A stretch of 64,000 nucleotides of DNA from Cordylochernes scorpioides (taxonomy: Eukaryota; Arthropoda; Arachnida; Pseudoscorpiones; Chernetidae): contig CP092868.1 of the NCBI GenBank assembly GCA_030710605.1, positions 29,708,011 through 29,772,010 on the forward strand, in the 5' to 3' direction. Below are positions 9,809-20,289 of this stretch, piece after piece. Each line of letters opens with the position of its first letter. Position 1 is the first letter of the stretch. The notes beneath the pieces are model-generated. The model was not told the origin of the DNA. It ran no database searches and worked only from the letters and a program-made list of their open reading frames with translations. The translations under genes and the position numbers were made by a program.

Positions 9809-9954
9809 GAGAGGCCTTGTCGTTTGGGGGGGCGGCAAGTCCTCTGCTATCTAACTAGCAATAAAGCTTGGGGCGGATGGGCGAAGATTTGGGCATCTTC
9901 GTCTGCAACATCTGTTGGGACTACAGCATCTAACAATGGAGCTTCTTTCTATCT
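9809..9954 (+). CDS. exon module E4, copy A (frame-shifted)
   Basis: Good splice sites (TATTGCAG and TCT/GTAAGTA) bound 146 nt. The start GEALSFGG matches the shared module motif. One extra base in the G-run after GTTT then throws the frame off. In the downstream frame it stays open as SNKAWGGWAKIWASSSATSV and on to GASFYL, matching the intact exon in copy C. This may be a pseudo-exon, or it may use frameshifting. Confidence 0.4.
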
Positions 9955-10212
9955 GTAAGTACAGTTGTATTTTTCAATTAAACTTAGTTTAACGCCATAT
10001 TCCTTTCCACAATAGGAAATTAATGAAAATATCTCCTTGTTCATCATATCTAATTTTCGTAAATTTCAATTTTCTTAATAGATGCTCTCAATCATCTTCA
10101 TATTGCACACAGAATTCTCTTAAATAGCATCATCAATATGACATATTGTGATTAATCGTTAATTTTGTATCATTAATATTTTAAGTGTGTTAAGAATAAT
10201 TTTGTATTGCAG

Positions 10213-10357
10213 GAGGGGATGAGCCGTTTGGGCAGCGGCGAGTCCTCTCTACATTTCTAAGGGCGCCACAATGTGAAACTGGACAGGCAAATATCCGCAC
10301 ATCTTTGTCAGCCATGTCTGGTGGAACTATGGCGCCGACATTGAGGAATTTTCCTCC
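10213..10357 (+). CDS. exon module E5, copy A
   Basis: The module is 145 nt, from TATTGCAG to TCC/GTAAGTA. In the phase-1 frame it is fully open: GGDEPFGQRRVLSTFLRAPQ, then CETGQ and on to PTLRNFPP. The same frame is open in copies B and C, with only 3-4 base differences per pair. If the donor is not used the frame closes immediately at the TAA inside GTAAGT. It leaves phase 2, so it does not join in frame to another phase-1 module, which fits alternative rather than serial use. Confidence 0.5.
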
Positions 10358-10629
10358 GTAAGTAAAAATCTTAGTTATTCTGTGTCTATCTTTAAAAATT
10401 GAGCTAATGTCAAATAATGTTATATAACACGTTAAAACATAAAAGTTATCATCAGATAATATTTTGGTTTATAAAAAAAAACTTTAAAGTCTTTCTGTTT
10501 TCTATTGCTTTATTTTTTATAATTCTCTTAATAAATGTTATTTATTTGTAGCATGATCAATCTCTTTGGAAATTATTATATTTTGATATCCAATAATTCA
10601 TTTCCTTCAATCAAAAGCTCCCACTCTAT

Positions 10630-10960
10630 CTCAATGCTTTAGGACAGGTCAGGGAAGGTGTGCTGAGCTGATGAAGTTATGGGGCTACACCAAAGATCCA
10701 AATTGTGCCTGCAACGTCCCACAATCAATGTCCCATATACTAGATGACTGCCCGCTGTACAAATTCAATGGAGGAATCTCCAATCTCCATTCTGTCACCC
10801 CGGAAGCCCTGAACTGGCTGAAGGCCTTGCCTCTCAGACTTTAATGACCGATATGTCCTCACTTCTTTTTTCTAGATTTAATTCATTTTGTCTCCTCTCT
10901 AATTGTAAATACGCTGCTGTATCACCTCATAAGCATAAATAAAAATATTTTAATGAAAGT
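10630..10960 (+). pseudogene. RTE-like LINE 3' end inserted in copy A
   Basis: The frame from about 10640 reads GQGRCAELMKLWGYTKDPNC, then CNVPQSMSHILDDCPLYKFNG and ends LKALPLRL with TAA. This is the C-terminal zinc-knuckle region and end of RTE-clade ORF2 (H-D-CPL motif). A short 3' UTR and a CATAAGCATAAATA tail follow. It interrupts the E5-E6 intron of copy A only, so it inserted after the duplication. Confidence 0.85.
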
Positions 10961-11069
10961 TTTAAACTATAATAACTTTTTTATATATTGAATATATGAA
11001 TGTTAATCATTAGAGAGATTTCAAAATAAAGTGTATCAAGAAGGTTTAGGTATATTTTTGTGATGGCAG

Positions 11070-11190
11070 GAGAGGTAGAGCAGTTTGGGGGAGCGACGAT
11101 ACCTCTATCATGTTACTGGCGCCACAACGTGGGGTTTGAAGGGTGAAAATTTGGACGGCTTCGTCCACAAAACTGCGGCATTTTTCATAT
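11070..11190 (+). CDS. exon module E6, copy A (frame-shifted)
   Basis: The module is 121 nt, from GATGGCAG to TAT/GTAAGTA. The phase-1 frame begins GEVEQFGGATIPLSCYWRHN and meets a TGA. Shifting by one base at the five-G run gives a fully open frame, ERRYLYHVTGATTWGL and on to KTAAFFI, which aligns with the PTG...W part of E4 and E7. The ancestral module was probably coding and this G-run is one base too long. Confidence 0.4.
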
Positions 11191-11817
11191 GTAAGTACAA
11201 CCGAATCTACCCTCGTTTATAGGCCATTACAATGTCTGATTACAAATATCTAATCTATCATAAATTATATTTTTGTAAAATATCGATAAAATTGAAAAAC
11301 GCAAATATCTAGATGATTTTATTAGACCCTAAATCAATATTGTGAATTCCCTTCTTGTTTTCATAACCAGTATATCATAAATAGAAAGTTATAATTTGTT
11401 TAATACATTCACATTAATAATTGTAACCCAGCCTTTTTCTTTTAATGCAATTATTATAATATAATATTCATTGTCCTATTATATGTCTTGATAAAGACTT
11501 TTGTGTGATATATTTTAAATTATTTAGTAACTCAAATTTAGGACATCAATGATATATTTAGTTTATATTAAGAAAATTCAAAACTATTATAGACGTTTAT
11601 GATTCTTTTTAAAAATAAACAATTTATACTGCCCTTACTGAAATGGAAAAATTAATGGGAGGGCCTGGCTTATCAGTGATATTTTTTATTTTTAAAATGA
11701 ATCGTACGCGTCTATAATAGTTTCAAATACTCATAACAGATTGCGCGTTAATGCATCATAATGGTTTATATCAAACAGATTATGATTTGTATATTCATGA
11801 TTTATTTTGTGATGCAG
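11191..11817 (+). other. E6-E7 intron, copy A
   Basis: AT-rich sequence between donor GTAAGTAC and acceptor GTGATGCAG. It contains a fragment of the dispersed MITE-like family near 11640-11680 (GGGAGGGCCTGGCTTATCAG). No coding exon is seen. Confidence 0.5.
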
Positions 11818-12083
11818 GAGGAGCGGAGTCGTTTGGGCAGCGCGACGTTTCTCATCATCCAACTGGCGACATAACTTGGTTATTGAGTTGCGAAGTTTTA
11901 GACTTCGTCAGCGATGCATCGCGAACTGTGGTGATGCTTATTGGAGCAGATTTCCAAGTGCAAGAAAAGATGAATTGTAATGACCAAATGCAGGTCATTA
12001 ATGTCGCATTATCTGGAACCTTTATCATATGTCCAAGAATCGCATATTTGGAAAAGTTTCTAATATCATGTTCTTCAAGCTGA
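11818..12083 (+). CDS. terminal exon E7, copy A
   Basis: The acceptor GTGATGCAG is followed by a phase-1 frame open for 87 codons. It starts GGAESFGQRDVSHHPTGDI and ends ISCSSS with TGA. No GTAAGT-type donor follows, so this is probably the last coding exon. The opening motif aligns with E4 of copy C (GEALSFGERQVLCYPTGN), which argues that both are coding relatives in the same frame. No known domain, transmembrane segment or signal was recognised. Confidence 0.5.
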
Positions 12084-13498
12084 ATGAGAAAGGAGATAAT
12101 CATTACGGTCATCTTTGAAGAGAATCTCTTTGCTCAAGATAATAAGAAATGGGAATGATATCTTGTGTGGTTGGCACATCTTTCAAGAGTTTAAATGTGA
12201 AATTTGCCGCAACCTTATGCCTTTATGAACTTAGCAAATATTTGCTTCATTAATTGCTCCTGAAACAATTGCAGGTCAATGCGAATTTGATTATGTTAAA
12301 AATGAAGATTGATTATTTTGGCAATTCAAGATGTTCAATATATTGATTAATTTTCCAAGTTTTCGTGAAATCTGCGTGATGCAGCAGTATTCCGTTCAAC
12401 AACAAGAGTAAAATGGAATGAAGAAATTTTAAATCTCGAAACTCAAAAATGCTTCCTTAAATCTCAAAATATTGCTTGAAAATTATAGACGAATGATATT
12501 AAAAGCTAACATGGCTTCATCTTCGCTCTGAAAAATCAATATGTTATGAAATGTTGCCATCATTAATCAAAATTAAATTCTATTTGAATATTCAATAGAC
12601 CAATACAAACTCAATTTCATCTTTATTTATTCAGTAATTATTAGATATTTGATTGCCTGAAAGCTTTATAAAATATTCAAATACATAGGTAAGCGTGCTG
12701 TCTCGTGAAAGCCAAAATGATCTCATGCGGAGATATTAACAACTCAGCTAAAATTTCGACTCAACGTAGAATCACTAAAATTTGTTTAATGTTTGGATTT
12801 GAGAAGTTTCCTAATTCCTTTCTAATTCAGAAAAATAATTGCAATATCATTGTGCCTGAAGATCAAGATATAGTAATATTGCTCTATATGTTTGGCAAGA
12901 ATAGCGAATGCTCATAAGAACTCTTTTGCTGCTTTTAATGGAAGCGCGCAAATGCCAAAATCAAAAATTATATTGAGCTATCGTTAATTTGGTTTCCTCA
13001 TCTACTAATCCTATCACGAGAGCTCTCCAGTTGATTCCCATATAGCTTTATATAAAAGCCTCAAGATATTGAAAATCAAATACTTTCTTTTTTTTCAAAC
13101 AACTATCATGAGAGTTCATATTCCTTCCTTCCCAAGAATTTAGTGATTTGACTTTTTTTTTTTGGAAAAGATAATCTCTTCAAAATACCTCATTGCATTT
13201 TTCAATAATTCCCACTGCAATCAATTTCAACTGTCTTGAAGCTGCTATAATCAATTCAATGCCTGTCATCAATGAAGATTTCTATCGTATCAATATTTGC
13301 CAATTCAGCCCAAATTTTCGCAACCAGTAAAGAAGCTTTATAATAAATGCAAGAAGATTAATCTGCAATCATTAGAAAATCCTAATAAATCTCGTTTTTA
13401 GAACATTCTATAATGGATATCAAATGCTGCCAATGCCATTTCATAGAGCAGTGTTTTTCTCCTAATTTGTTTGATGCCAAGGCATAAAAACTTAATAT
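12084..13498 (+). other. downstream region or 3' UTR, copy A
   Basis: AT-rich sequence between E7 and the 60-bp array, closely matched to about 56760-58320 in copy C. Phrases such as GGAAGCGCGCAAATGCCAAA are conserved. AATAAA-type signals are scattered and none stands out. No convincing gene was seen. Confidence 0.5.
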
Positions 13499-14602
13499 AT
13501 CAAGGAATAATCAATCAACTTATTATATAACTCTCTTGCTCGCATACAAAGTTCATCCTATCAAGGTATAATCAACCAACTTATTATATAACTCTCTTGC
13601 TCGCATACAAAGTTCATCCTATCAAGGAATAATCAATCAATTTATTATATAACGCTTGCTCGCATACAAAGTTCATTCTATGAAGGAATGACTCCATCAA
13701 CTTATTATGTAACGCTTGCTCGCATACAAAGTTGATCCTATCAAGTAATGTCCCAATCATCTTATTATGTAACGCTTGCTCGCATACAAAGTTCATCCTA
13801 TCAAGGAATGTCCCAATCATCTTATTATGTAACGCTTGCTCGCATACAAAGTTCATCCTATCAAGGAATATCCCAATCAACTTATTATATAACGCTTGCT
13901 CGCATACAAAGTTCATCCAATCAAGGAATGCCCCAATCAACTTATTATGTAACGATTGCTCGCATACAAACTTCATCCTATCAAGGAATGTCCCAATCAT
14001 CTTATTATGTAACGCTTGCTCGCATACAAAGTTCATTCTATCAAGAAATGCCCCAATCAACTTATAATGTAACGCTTACTCGCATACAAAGTTCATCCTA
14101 TCAAGGAATATCCCAATCAACTTATTATATAACGCTTGCTCGCATACAAAGTTCATCCTATCAAGGAAAACCCCAATCAACTTATTATGTAACGCTTTCT
14201 CGCATACAAAGTTCATCCAATCAAGGAATGTTCCAATCAACTTATTATGTAACGCTTGCTCGCATACAAAGTTCATCCAATCAAGGAATGCCCCAATCGA
14301 CTTATAATGTAACGCTTGCTCGCATACAAAGTTCATCCTATCAAGGAATGTATCAAACAACTTATTATTTAACGCTTGCTCGCATACAAAGTTCATCCAA
14401 TCAAGGAATGCCCCAATCAACTTATAATGTAACGCTTGCTCGCATACAAAGTTCATCCTATCAAGGAGTGTCCCAATCAACTTATTATGTAACGCTTGCT
14501 CGCATACAAAGTTCATTCTATCAAGGAATGCCCCAATCAACTTATTATGTAAAGATTGCTCGAATACAAACTTCATCCTATCAAGGAATACCCAAATCAT
14601 CT
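13499..14602. repeat. 60-bp tandem array, about 18 units, copy A
   Basis: Units of 60 bp share CTTGCTCGCATACAAAGTTC, ATCCTATCAAGGAATG and CCCAATCAACTTATTATG. The first few units are 61-62 bp because of a TCTCTTG variant. Because 60 is a multiple of three, most frames stay open on both strands. The forward frame from 13748 gives a 20-residue repeat (RIQSSSYQGMSQSTYYVTLA) for about 280 residues, ending at 14674. Variants between units change residues in every frame, so coding is not shown. An array of 13 units occurs at the same place in copy C. Confidence 0.9.
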
Positions 14603-16110
14603 AAATGCTTGCTTGCTTTTAAAAAGCTTTATTCCCAAGTGCCCCTTGGTAACTTCTGCCAAATTTGTCATTGACTCTAAATATTAGAATTTTACAATGC
14701 GCATTATATCAGAATTCAAGCCAGACTTTGTTCTTGTAAATTATAATTCCAACATCCATCATTGCTTACCAGTTTCTTCTCGTCTCCATATGGCTATGAA
14801 AACCATGGACCCAGGATTCATTAATGCACAGACCATAAGACTAAAACTTTTATGATTCCAGATTCTTTGGCGGTCATCAGCTACCGAACATATCATATTA
14901 ACTCTAAATATTTATTATCCCAGAAATCTCTCCCTCTTCAATGCTCGCCATAATCTGCTGATCTTTACATTGCCATGAATGTCATCATCTTAGCTTTCTA
15001 TACTAACGAGAATGCCAGTAATAATCTACCAAGCCCTGTATTGCTATGATTATCATAATCTAAAGAATTTCCAATGCCCCAATAAGCTGCCAAGTCCTAT
15101 ATTACTATGAAATTCATGAACCCAATGCCGATTATAAGCCACAATATATATATATATATGATGTGATCATCATGATACAAAAAATTGTCAATACCATACT
15201 GCTATGAATACCATGCTCCCCCCCCCCCCCCATACGCCTCCAAATTCCATATTACTATGAAAGTCACGAACCCAATGCCGAGTATGAGGCACCAAACCCC
15301 ATATTCCTATGATTTTCCTGAACAGAAAATTGTCAATGCCCCCATAAGCTGTCAAGCCCCATATTACTATCAAAGTCACGAACTCAATGCCCATTATGAG
15401 CCATCAAGCCCCACAATGCTATGGTTATTATGATAAACAGAATTGTCAATGCTATATTGTTATATTTATAATAATCCAAAGAATTATCAATGTCCCAAAT
15501 GGCTGCTAAGTCCCATATTACTATGAAAGTCATGTTATCAATGCCAGTCATGAGCTGCCAAGCCCCGTATTACAATTATTATCATGATATAACGAGTTCC
15601 ATAAGTTGGCAAATCCCAAAACCCTGGTACGAAATACCAATCCACATGTTCTATGATTATCATAATCTAAATATTCTTCAATTTCCCTTTTTAAAATTCA
15701 AAGTTTCATATTGCTATGAATGTTTAATCGCCGAATTCTGAAATCCCCTACAATCTGATAAGCTACACGTAGCTATTGAATACCATGGTGCCAAACAATC
15801 TCAATGCCTACCATAAACAGCCATGTTCCCCATTGCTATAAATTCCTTGTTAACAACATTTTGCATTGTCCGCCATACGCTGCCAAGACCTATATTGTTA
15901 TAAATATATAATACCAATATCTATCAAAGCTATCTACAGTTTCCAAGACATATAATACAATGTATATTATTATTTCCGGTTTTCTCCAATGCCCATCTTT
16001 ATCTACAAAGGATATTTTGCTATGAATGCTATCTTCCAAATATTCCACAATGCTCATCATCAGCTGTTATATCTCAAATTGCTTATGATTCTCATGATTC
16101 AAACAATCTA
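14603..16110 (+). repeat. degenerate short-period repeats, copy A
   Basis: Repeated phrases CATATTACTATGAAAGTCA, CCCAATGCC and ATAAGCTGCCAAG recur at roughly 60 bp with many indels. Broken frames read like CQAPYYYQSHELNAHYE. A run of C at 15218-15230 and a TA run near 15145 lie within it. Similar sequence follows the array in copies B and C. It may be the decayed extension of the 60-bp array. Confidence 0.6.
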
Positions 16111-16415
16111 AACATGAACTTTATTCATTTCCAAATTTTGTTTCAAACAGATAGGCAACCATCAGCTGCGCTATACCTTAAATGTATCATTATTCGATTG
16201 TTCTGGAAACATTTCAATCCCCCATTAACTTTTCCATTGATGCTGCAAGAATCCAAATTCAAGGAAATGTCTGGAGAGAAAATACATTGTATATGGAAAA
16301 TGAAATAAAAGGTTTAGAGCATATACTTGTGATAATATTTTTCATCATTTCACAAAATTTCAAATGTGGTTCTTGCAAGAATACATAACTAAGTATATTG
16401 AGCTCTTATTACAAC

Positions 16416-16485
16416 AAACAGCAACAAAAAAGATTTTTATTAGGGCCCATTACCCTGTATGGGTTGGCGATACAACAACAAAATA
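16416..16485 (-). repeat. LINE 3' terminus with TTG-rich tail
   Basis: The complement reads CCCATACAGGGTAATGGGCC, then CTAATAAAAATC and a TTGTTGCTGTTTGTTG tail. It matches in kind the 3' end at about 46925-46985 (TATAGGGTCAGTGACCCTAA with TTG repeats). Only the terminus is present. Confidence 0.6.
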
Positions 16486-16897
16486 ACACAGTATTTTTTC
16501 TCCCTTTCATCATGTGCACGTGAGCCTTTGTTTGAAATGGGAATTATTTACACATCTGTTCTAAAACTTTCCTCACTACCTCTTTTGAGTATGAATCTAT
16601 TTCCAAATTGATCTGTAGAAATTATAGAGTTCTATTGCTATATTTTTCTTTTCTGAAATAGTTCTAAGCGTCTTCAGTGGGTTGCTAAATCATCAGAAGG
16701 TGTTTTTAAGAGTTTTTATTGAGCTCTTATTATAAGTTTATCAAATACTCTAAAGATATGTAAACGTGAAACAATACCAAGCTACCACTCGTGTACAGGC
16801 TAATAGGATTCTGTCCATCCCATGTTTATCTTATACCATATAGAACAACCCCATGTAATATACATAACCTTAAAGATAGAGGTTGCCTGGCCTGCAT

Positions 16898-17022
16898 TTA
16901 TATTTCTGTGAAAAATAGACACTTCGGCCAGTTAGAGTTTTTTTTTTTTTTTATTATCTCAACGTTTTTTCAATTATCAAACTCTAACTAGCCGAAGTGT
17001 CTATTTTTCACAGAAATATTTA
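16898..17022. mobile_element. short fold-back element with 40-bp arms
   Basis: The left arm carries TTCTGTGAAAAATAGACACT and TCGGCCAGTTAGAGTT. The right arm at about 16979-17022 is its complement with one or two changes. The loop is T-rich. It is probably a MITE. Confidence 0.7.
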
Positions 17023-17119
17023 ACCTTGTATCATAAACCTTTGTAGATAGTTTAAGTAATGCGTGGTAGCGTGTAGAGCTTGCATAAAGCGAATGGTGTA
17101 CACGGCAGAAATACATTGG

Positions 17120-17178
17120 AGTTTGGTGGAGAATCGCCAGCGGGTATCCAGCGACACCATGCATTTCGCGATCTACGG
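17120..17178 (+). repeat. 59-bp conserved block related to 40171-40229
   Basis: This matches 40171-40229 at 54 of 59 positions, with GAATCGCCAGCGGGT and ATTTCGCGATCTACG shared. Both copies keep a frame reading SLVE(N/H)RQRVSSDT..FAIY. Here it lies about 330 bp upstream of the copy-B first exon. Confidence 0.5.
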
Positions 17179-17510
17179 GCGTATAGGCAGTAATTGGCGT
17201 AGAGATTTGATACATTTTCTCTTTTCTATTCCAAAAAGAGTTTGTTCAGCCAAGTAATGGCAGTGAAGAGCTTGGTACTTTCTCTGTCGATTTATAGATC
17301 ATTTCTTATGTATAGACGATATTAAGAATCATACATTCTATTAGTATATTCCCAAAGAAGTGAGAATTGACTATGTCAGGATATGATTGTTATCGAGAAA
17401 TCACAACAATCTAGCAAGCAATCAAGCGAGCAAGCGTAAAAAGCGAATCAAGCGATCAAAGCGAATTTATCAAAGCGGGCAAGCAATTTAAGCGAATAAA
17501 CCAATCAAAC

Positions 17511-17551
17511 ATGGGCTGTTTTGGCTTCTTTAAGTTTTGTCGGCGCAAGAA
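17511..17551 (+). CDS. first coding exon, MGCFGFF peptide, copy B
   Basis: Encodes MGCFGFFKFCRRK plus a split Lys codon, ending at donor GTAAGTC (17552). It differs from copy A by Phe for Cys at position 9 and one silent change. Gly2/Cys3 and the basic tail are kept. The TATA block upstream is degraded compared with A and C. Confidence 0.55.
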
Positions 17552-18061
17552 GTAAGTCGTCTTTTGTGAATATTTCACCGCAATACACCAGGAATTGAAT
17601 ACAATTCACGAGGAAAACGATCATTTAAAAAGAAATAAAAATTATTTAAATTATTTATTATTCTGCTATGTTAACGAAAAATCAAATTTTTGCTGTTATT
17701 CAGTAAATTAGTCAGAATTTTCGAGTCAAAAATAGATATAAATAATAAAATTTCTGATTACTGGTACTATTACTGTTATTCCTGCATGTGTCCTACATTT
17801 CTCTTCAAAGAATCTGTATAAAACTAAGAAATCTTAATATAGATTTTTGTTGTTGTTATGTAAAAAAATGGATGTAAATTAATTCATGATGAAAGAAATG
17901 TTATTAAGAGAAGAATTTTAAGAGACTAATCCTTTATAAAAAAAACTCTTTATTTAATATGAGAAAAATATAAAACAAATGGAAAAATTCAGGGAATTAG
18001 GTAGTAAAACTAGTAATCTTTTGATCATGCAAGTGAAAGTTGATGATGGCTTGGACCATTA

Positions 18062-18376
18062 TAAAACGACACTTGAAGTCACACCGCATGAGTTTCTCTT
18101 AAACGAAAAATCAAATTTTTATTTCAAGGTAAAATATCGACTATTTTTAACCTTTTTGATGACGTATGAAAAGGTGAATTGTGAAGAGTAATGTCGAACG
18201 GAAAAATAAGGGATCCCTGGACACTTTTATTTTTCCGTTCGACATTACTCTTCACAATTCACCTTTTCATACCTCATCCAAAAAGGTTAAAAATAGTCGA
18301 TATTTTACCTTGAAATAAAAATTTGATTTTTCGTTTAAGAGAAACTCATGCGGTGTGACTTCAAGTGTCGTTTTAC
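18062..18376. mobile_element. fold-back element with about 148-bp arms
   Basis: Arms 18062-18209 and 18228-18376 are near-perfect inverted copies (CGACACTTGAAGTCACACC against its complement), with an 18-bp centre containing GGGATCCCTGGACAC. Related elements lie at 42990-43145 and 43495-43876. In RNA this would form a very long duplex. Confidence 0.85.
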
Positions 18377-18929
18377 AATCACAGGCCGCAGTATATTATA
18401 TTGGACCATTATATTTACAATAAATAGATTTAATATTCTAATTGATTATTTAGGGATCTCTATTACAGAATATTGTTTCATATATATTCCAAGTTGAAAG
18501 TCAATATACAGATGGAGTCTTAAACACTTAGAAATGCTATTTACATGCAATGCTAATAATTCAGATAATATATACATGAAAAAACTTAAGTCTAAATCAA
18601 GTCTAAATTTTAAGTAGACAAATAGTCTCAGACATATATGTATGATAAGTGCTACGCTGCCTGGAGTACAGGAGCTCCATTTTTGACTCCTTTCTTCCTG
18701 TGGTGAATCTGTATAAGACCGGTGGTCTTAATAAAGCTTTGTGTGATAAGTCAAAGGAAAACAAAAAGCTAAAAAAGTAATTAAAACACATATAAATACA
18801 TATGATACATATAAACTAAAACCTTATTAATATATATGATGACTGAATATACAGTCATGGACAAAAACTAAGGAAGTGGAAAGTCTTTATTTTCGCCGTT
18901 TTGTATTTTTTTAAGGAGATATAGAGGCA

Positions 18930-19390
18930 ATTTTGTTCGCACTTGGTAATCTTGTGTGTCTTCGATAAAGTTCACTGTAATATATTTCACAGTTATTGTC
19001 TGTGAATCCCGATATACATGGTAAAAGGTACAACTTCCTTAAGTTTTGTTCACACTTGGTTATCTTGTGTGTCTTCAATAAAGGTCACTGTAATATCTTT
19101 CAGAGTTATTGTCTCAATCCCGATATACATGCTAAAAGGTACAACTTCCTTAAGTCTTGTTCATACTTGGTTATCTTGTGTGTCTTCAATAAAGGTCACT
19201 GTAATATATTTTAGAGTTATTGTCTGAATCCCGATATACATGCTAAAAGGTACAACTTTCTTAAGTCTTGTTCACACTTGGTTATCTTGTGTGTCTTCAA
19301 TAAAGGTCAAGGTAATATCTTCCACAGTTATTGTCTGAATCCTGATATACATGCTAAAAGGTACAACTTCCTAATGTTTTGTCCAAGAGT
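18930..19390 (+). repeat. tandem repeat, period 111-113 bp, about 4 units
   Basis: ACTTGGTTATCTTGTGTGTC recurs at 18941, 19054, 19165 and 19276, with AATCCCGATATACATG and AAAAGGTACAACTTCCTTAA between. A Tc1-like terminus phrase, ACAGTCATGGACAAAAACTA, lies just upstream at about 18851. The repeat may sit inside a decayed Tc1-like element. Confidence 0.8.
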
Positions 19391-19621
19391 GCATATTAAA
19401 ACTAGAGCATTATCTCGTCGAACATGTGATACAAAGTTTCAAGAAAAGTTAAACTTAAAAATGTATATGTGTAATAGATTCAAACATTTCCCAGGTCGCA
19501 AAAATGTGCCATTACAGACAAAGTTCATCAAGCATCAGATCCCTATATATATATTTATGCAAATATAATAGAAAAAAATAATAAAAAGGTCAGGTGTTGA
19601 TATTAAAAATAAAAAGCATAT

Positions 19622-19740
19622 CCTTACCAGGAGTACATGTGCTTTACAGAAGGCAGAGCGCTATCCGGTGGAAATGAAATCAACTAAACATTGATTTAGC
19701 TAGTTCCCTGATATTTGGCTAACCCAATTAGTCTGAAAAT
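19622..19740. repeat. half copy of the 893-1206 MITE
   Basis: CCAGGAGTACATGTGCTT, GGCAGAGCGCTATCC and AAATCAACTAAACATTGATT match the left half of the element at 893-1206. The right half is missing. Confidence 0.6.
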
Positions 19741-20289
19741 ATTAATAGAGAAATATCCACGCACGCGAATCATAAATAACACACTAATATTATTTGTATT
19801 CAATAATAAACAAGAATAATAAGAAATAATTAAAACATTTTTTTTAGTATCACACACACACACACACACAACAAAAATAATATTCTTATATTCAAATTCT
19901 CGATCATATATTTATCATAGCACTTCATTGCTTAATGTAACCATTGAGATAAAAAAAAGACTTTTTCAAATATTTGTTATTTAAGGAGCTTGTTAAATCT
20001 ACGTAAAAAGTATCTTATGTTTTATTTCACTACACATTCGACTTACATTCCAAAATTGATAAGAATCCATGGTGATCTATGAAGTAAGGTTCACAAATCA
20101 ACTTTCACATCTGTAATAAACTCTAAGTTGTAATAACAGTAATGACAATACAAACCATTAAAGTATTAACTATTAATATGAAAAAGCATATATAAAAACC
20201 TATTGTGATATAAATTTATATTAAAACTTTTTCCTTCATTTTTTGTAGTTATTTTCAATTGTGAAGATCCAACTTTCTATAAATAATCT

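Larger units (their letters stand above)
3000..16410 (+). repeat. large duplicated unit, copy A
   Basis: Sequence from about 3.0 kb onward matches copy C (48.8 kb onward) and partly copy B (17.2 kb onward) in the same order and orientation. The order is promoter and first exon, hairpins, intron, E1, E2-E7, then the 60-bp array. Exons are closer to identical between copies than introns are. Copy A carries a private RTE-like insertion at about 10.6 kb. Confidence 0.85.

Noticed and set aside
11110..11140. TGGCGCCACAACGTGGGG as a retroviral-type primer-binding site (tRNA-Lys-like)
   Set aside because: It has an extra base relative to such a site and recurs inside splice-bounded exons E2 and E6, where it reads TGATTWG or GAPTW in an exon-family frame. 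No LTRs flank it.
11818..11990. E7 of copy A read in another phase ends in KDEL
   Set aside because: That frame is not conserved in copies B or C, so the KDEL ending is coincidental.
13614..14600. Minus-strand and second plus-strand repeat proteins in the 60-bp array
   Set aside because: A 60-bp period keeps several frames open at once. There is no start, splice or conservation evidence for any particular frame.
13499..14602. CRISPR-like array
   Set aside because: Units are contiguous with no unique spacers, and the DNA is eukaryotic.
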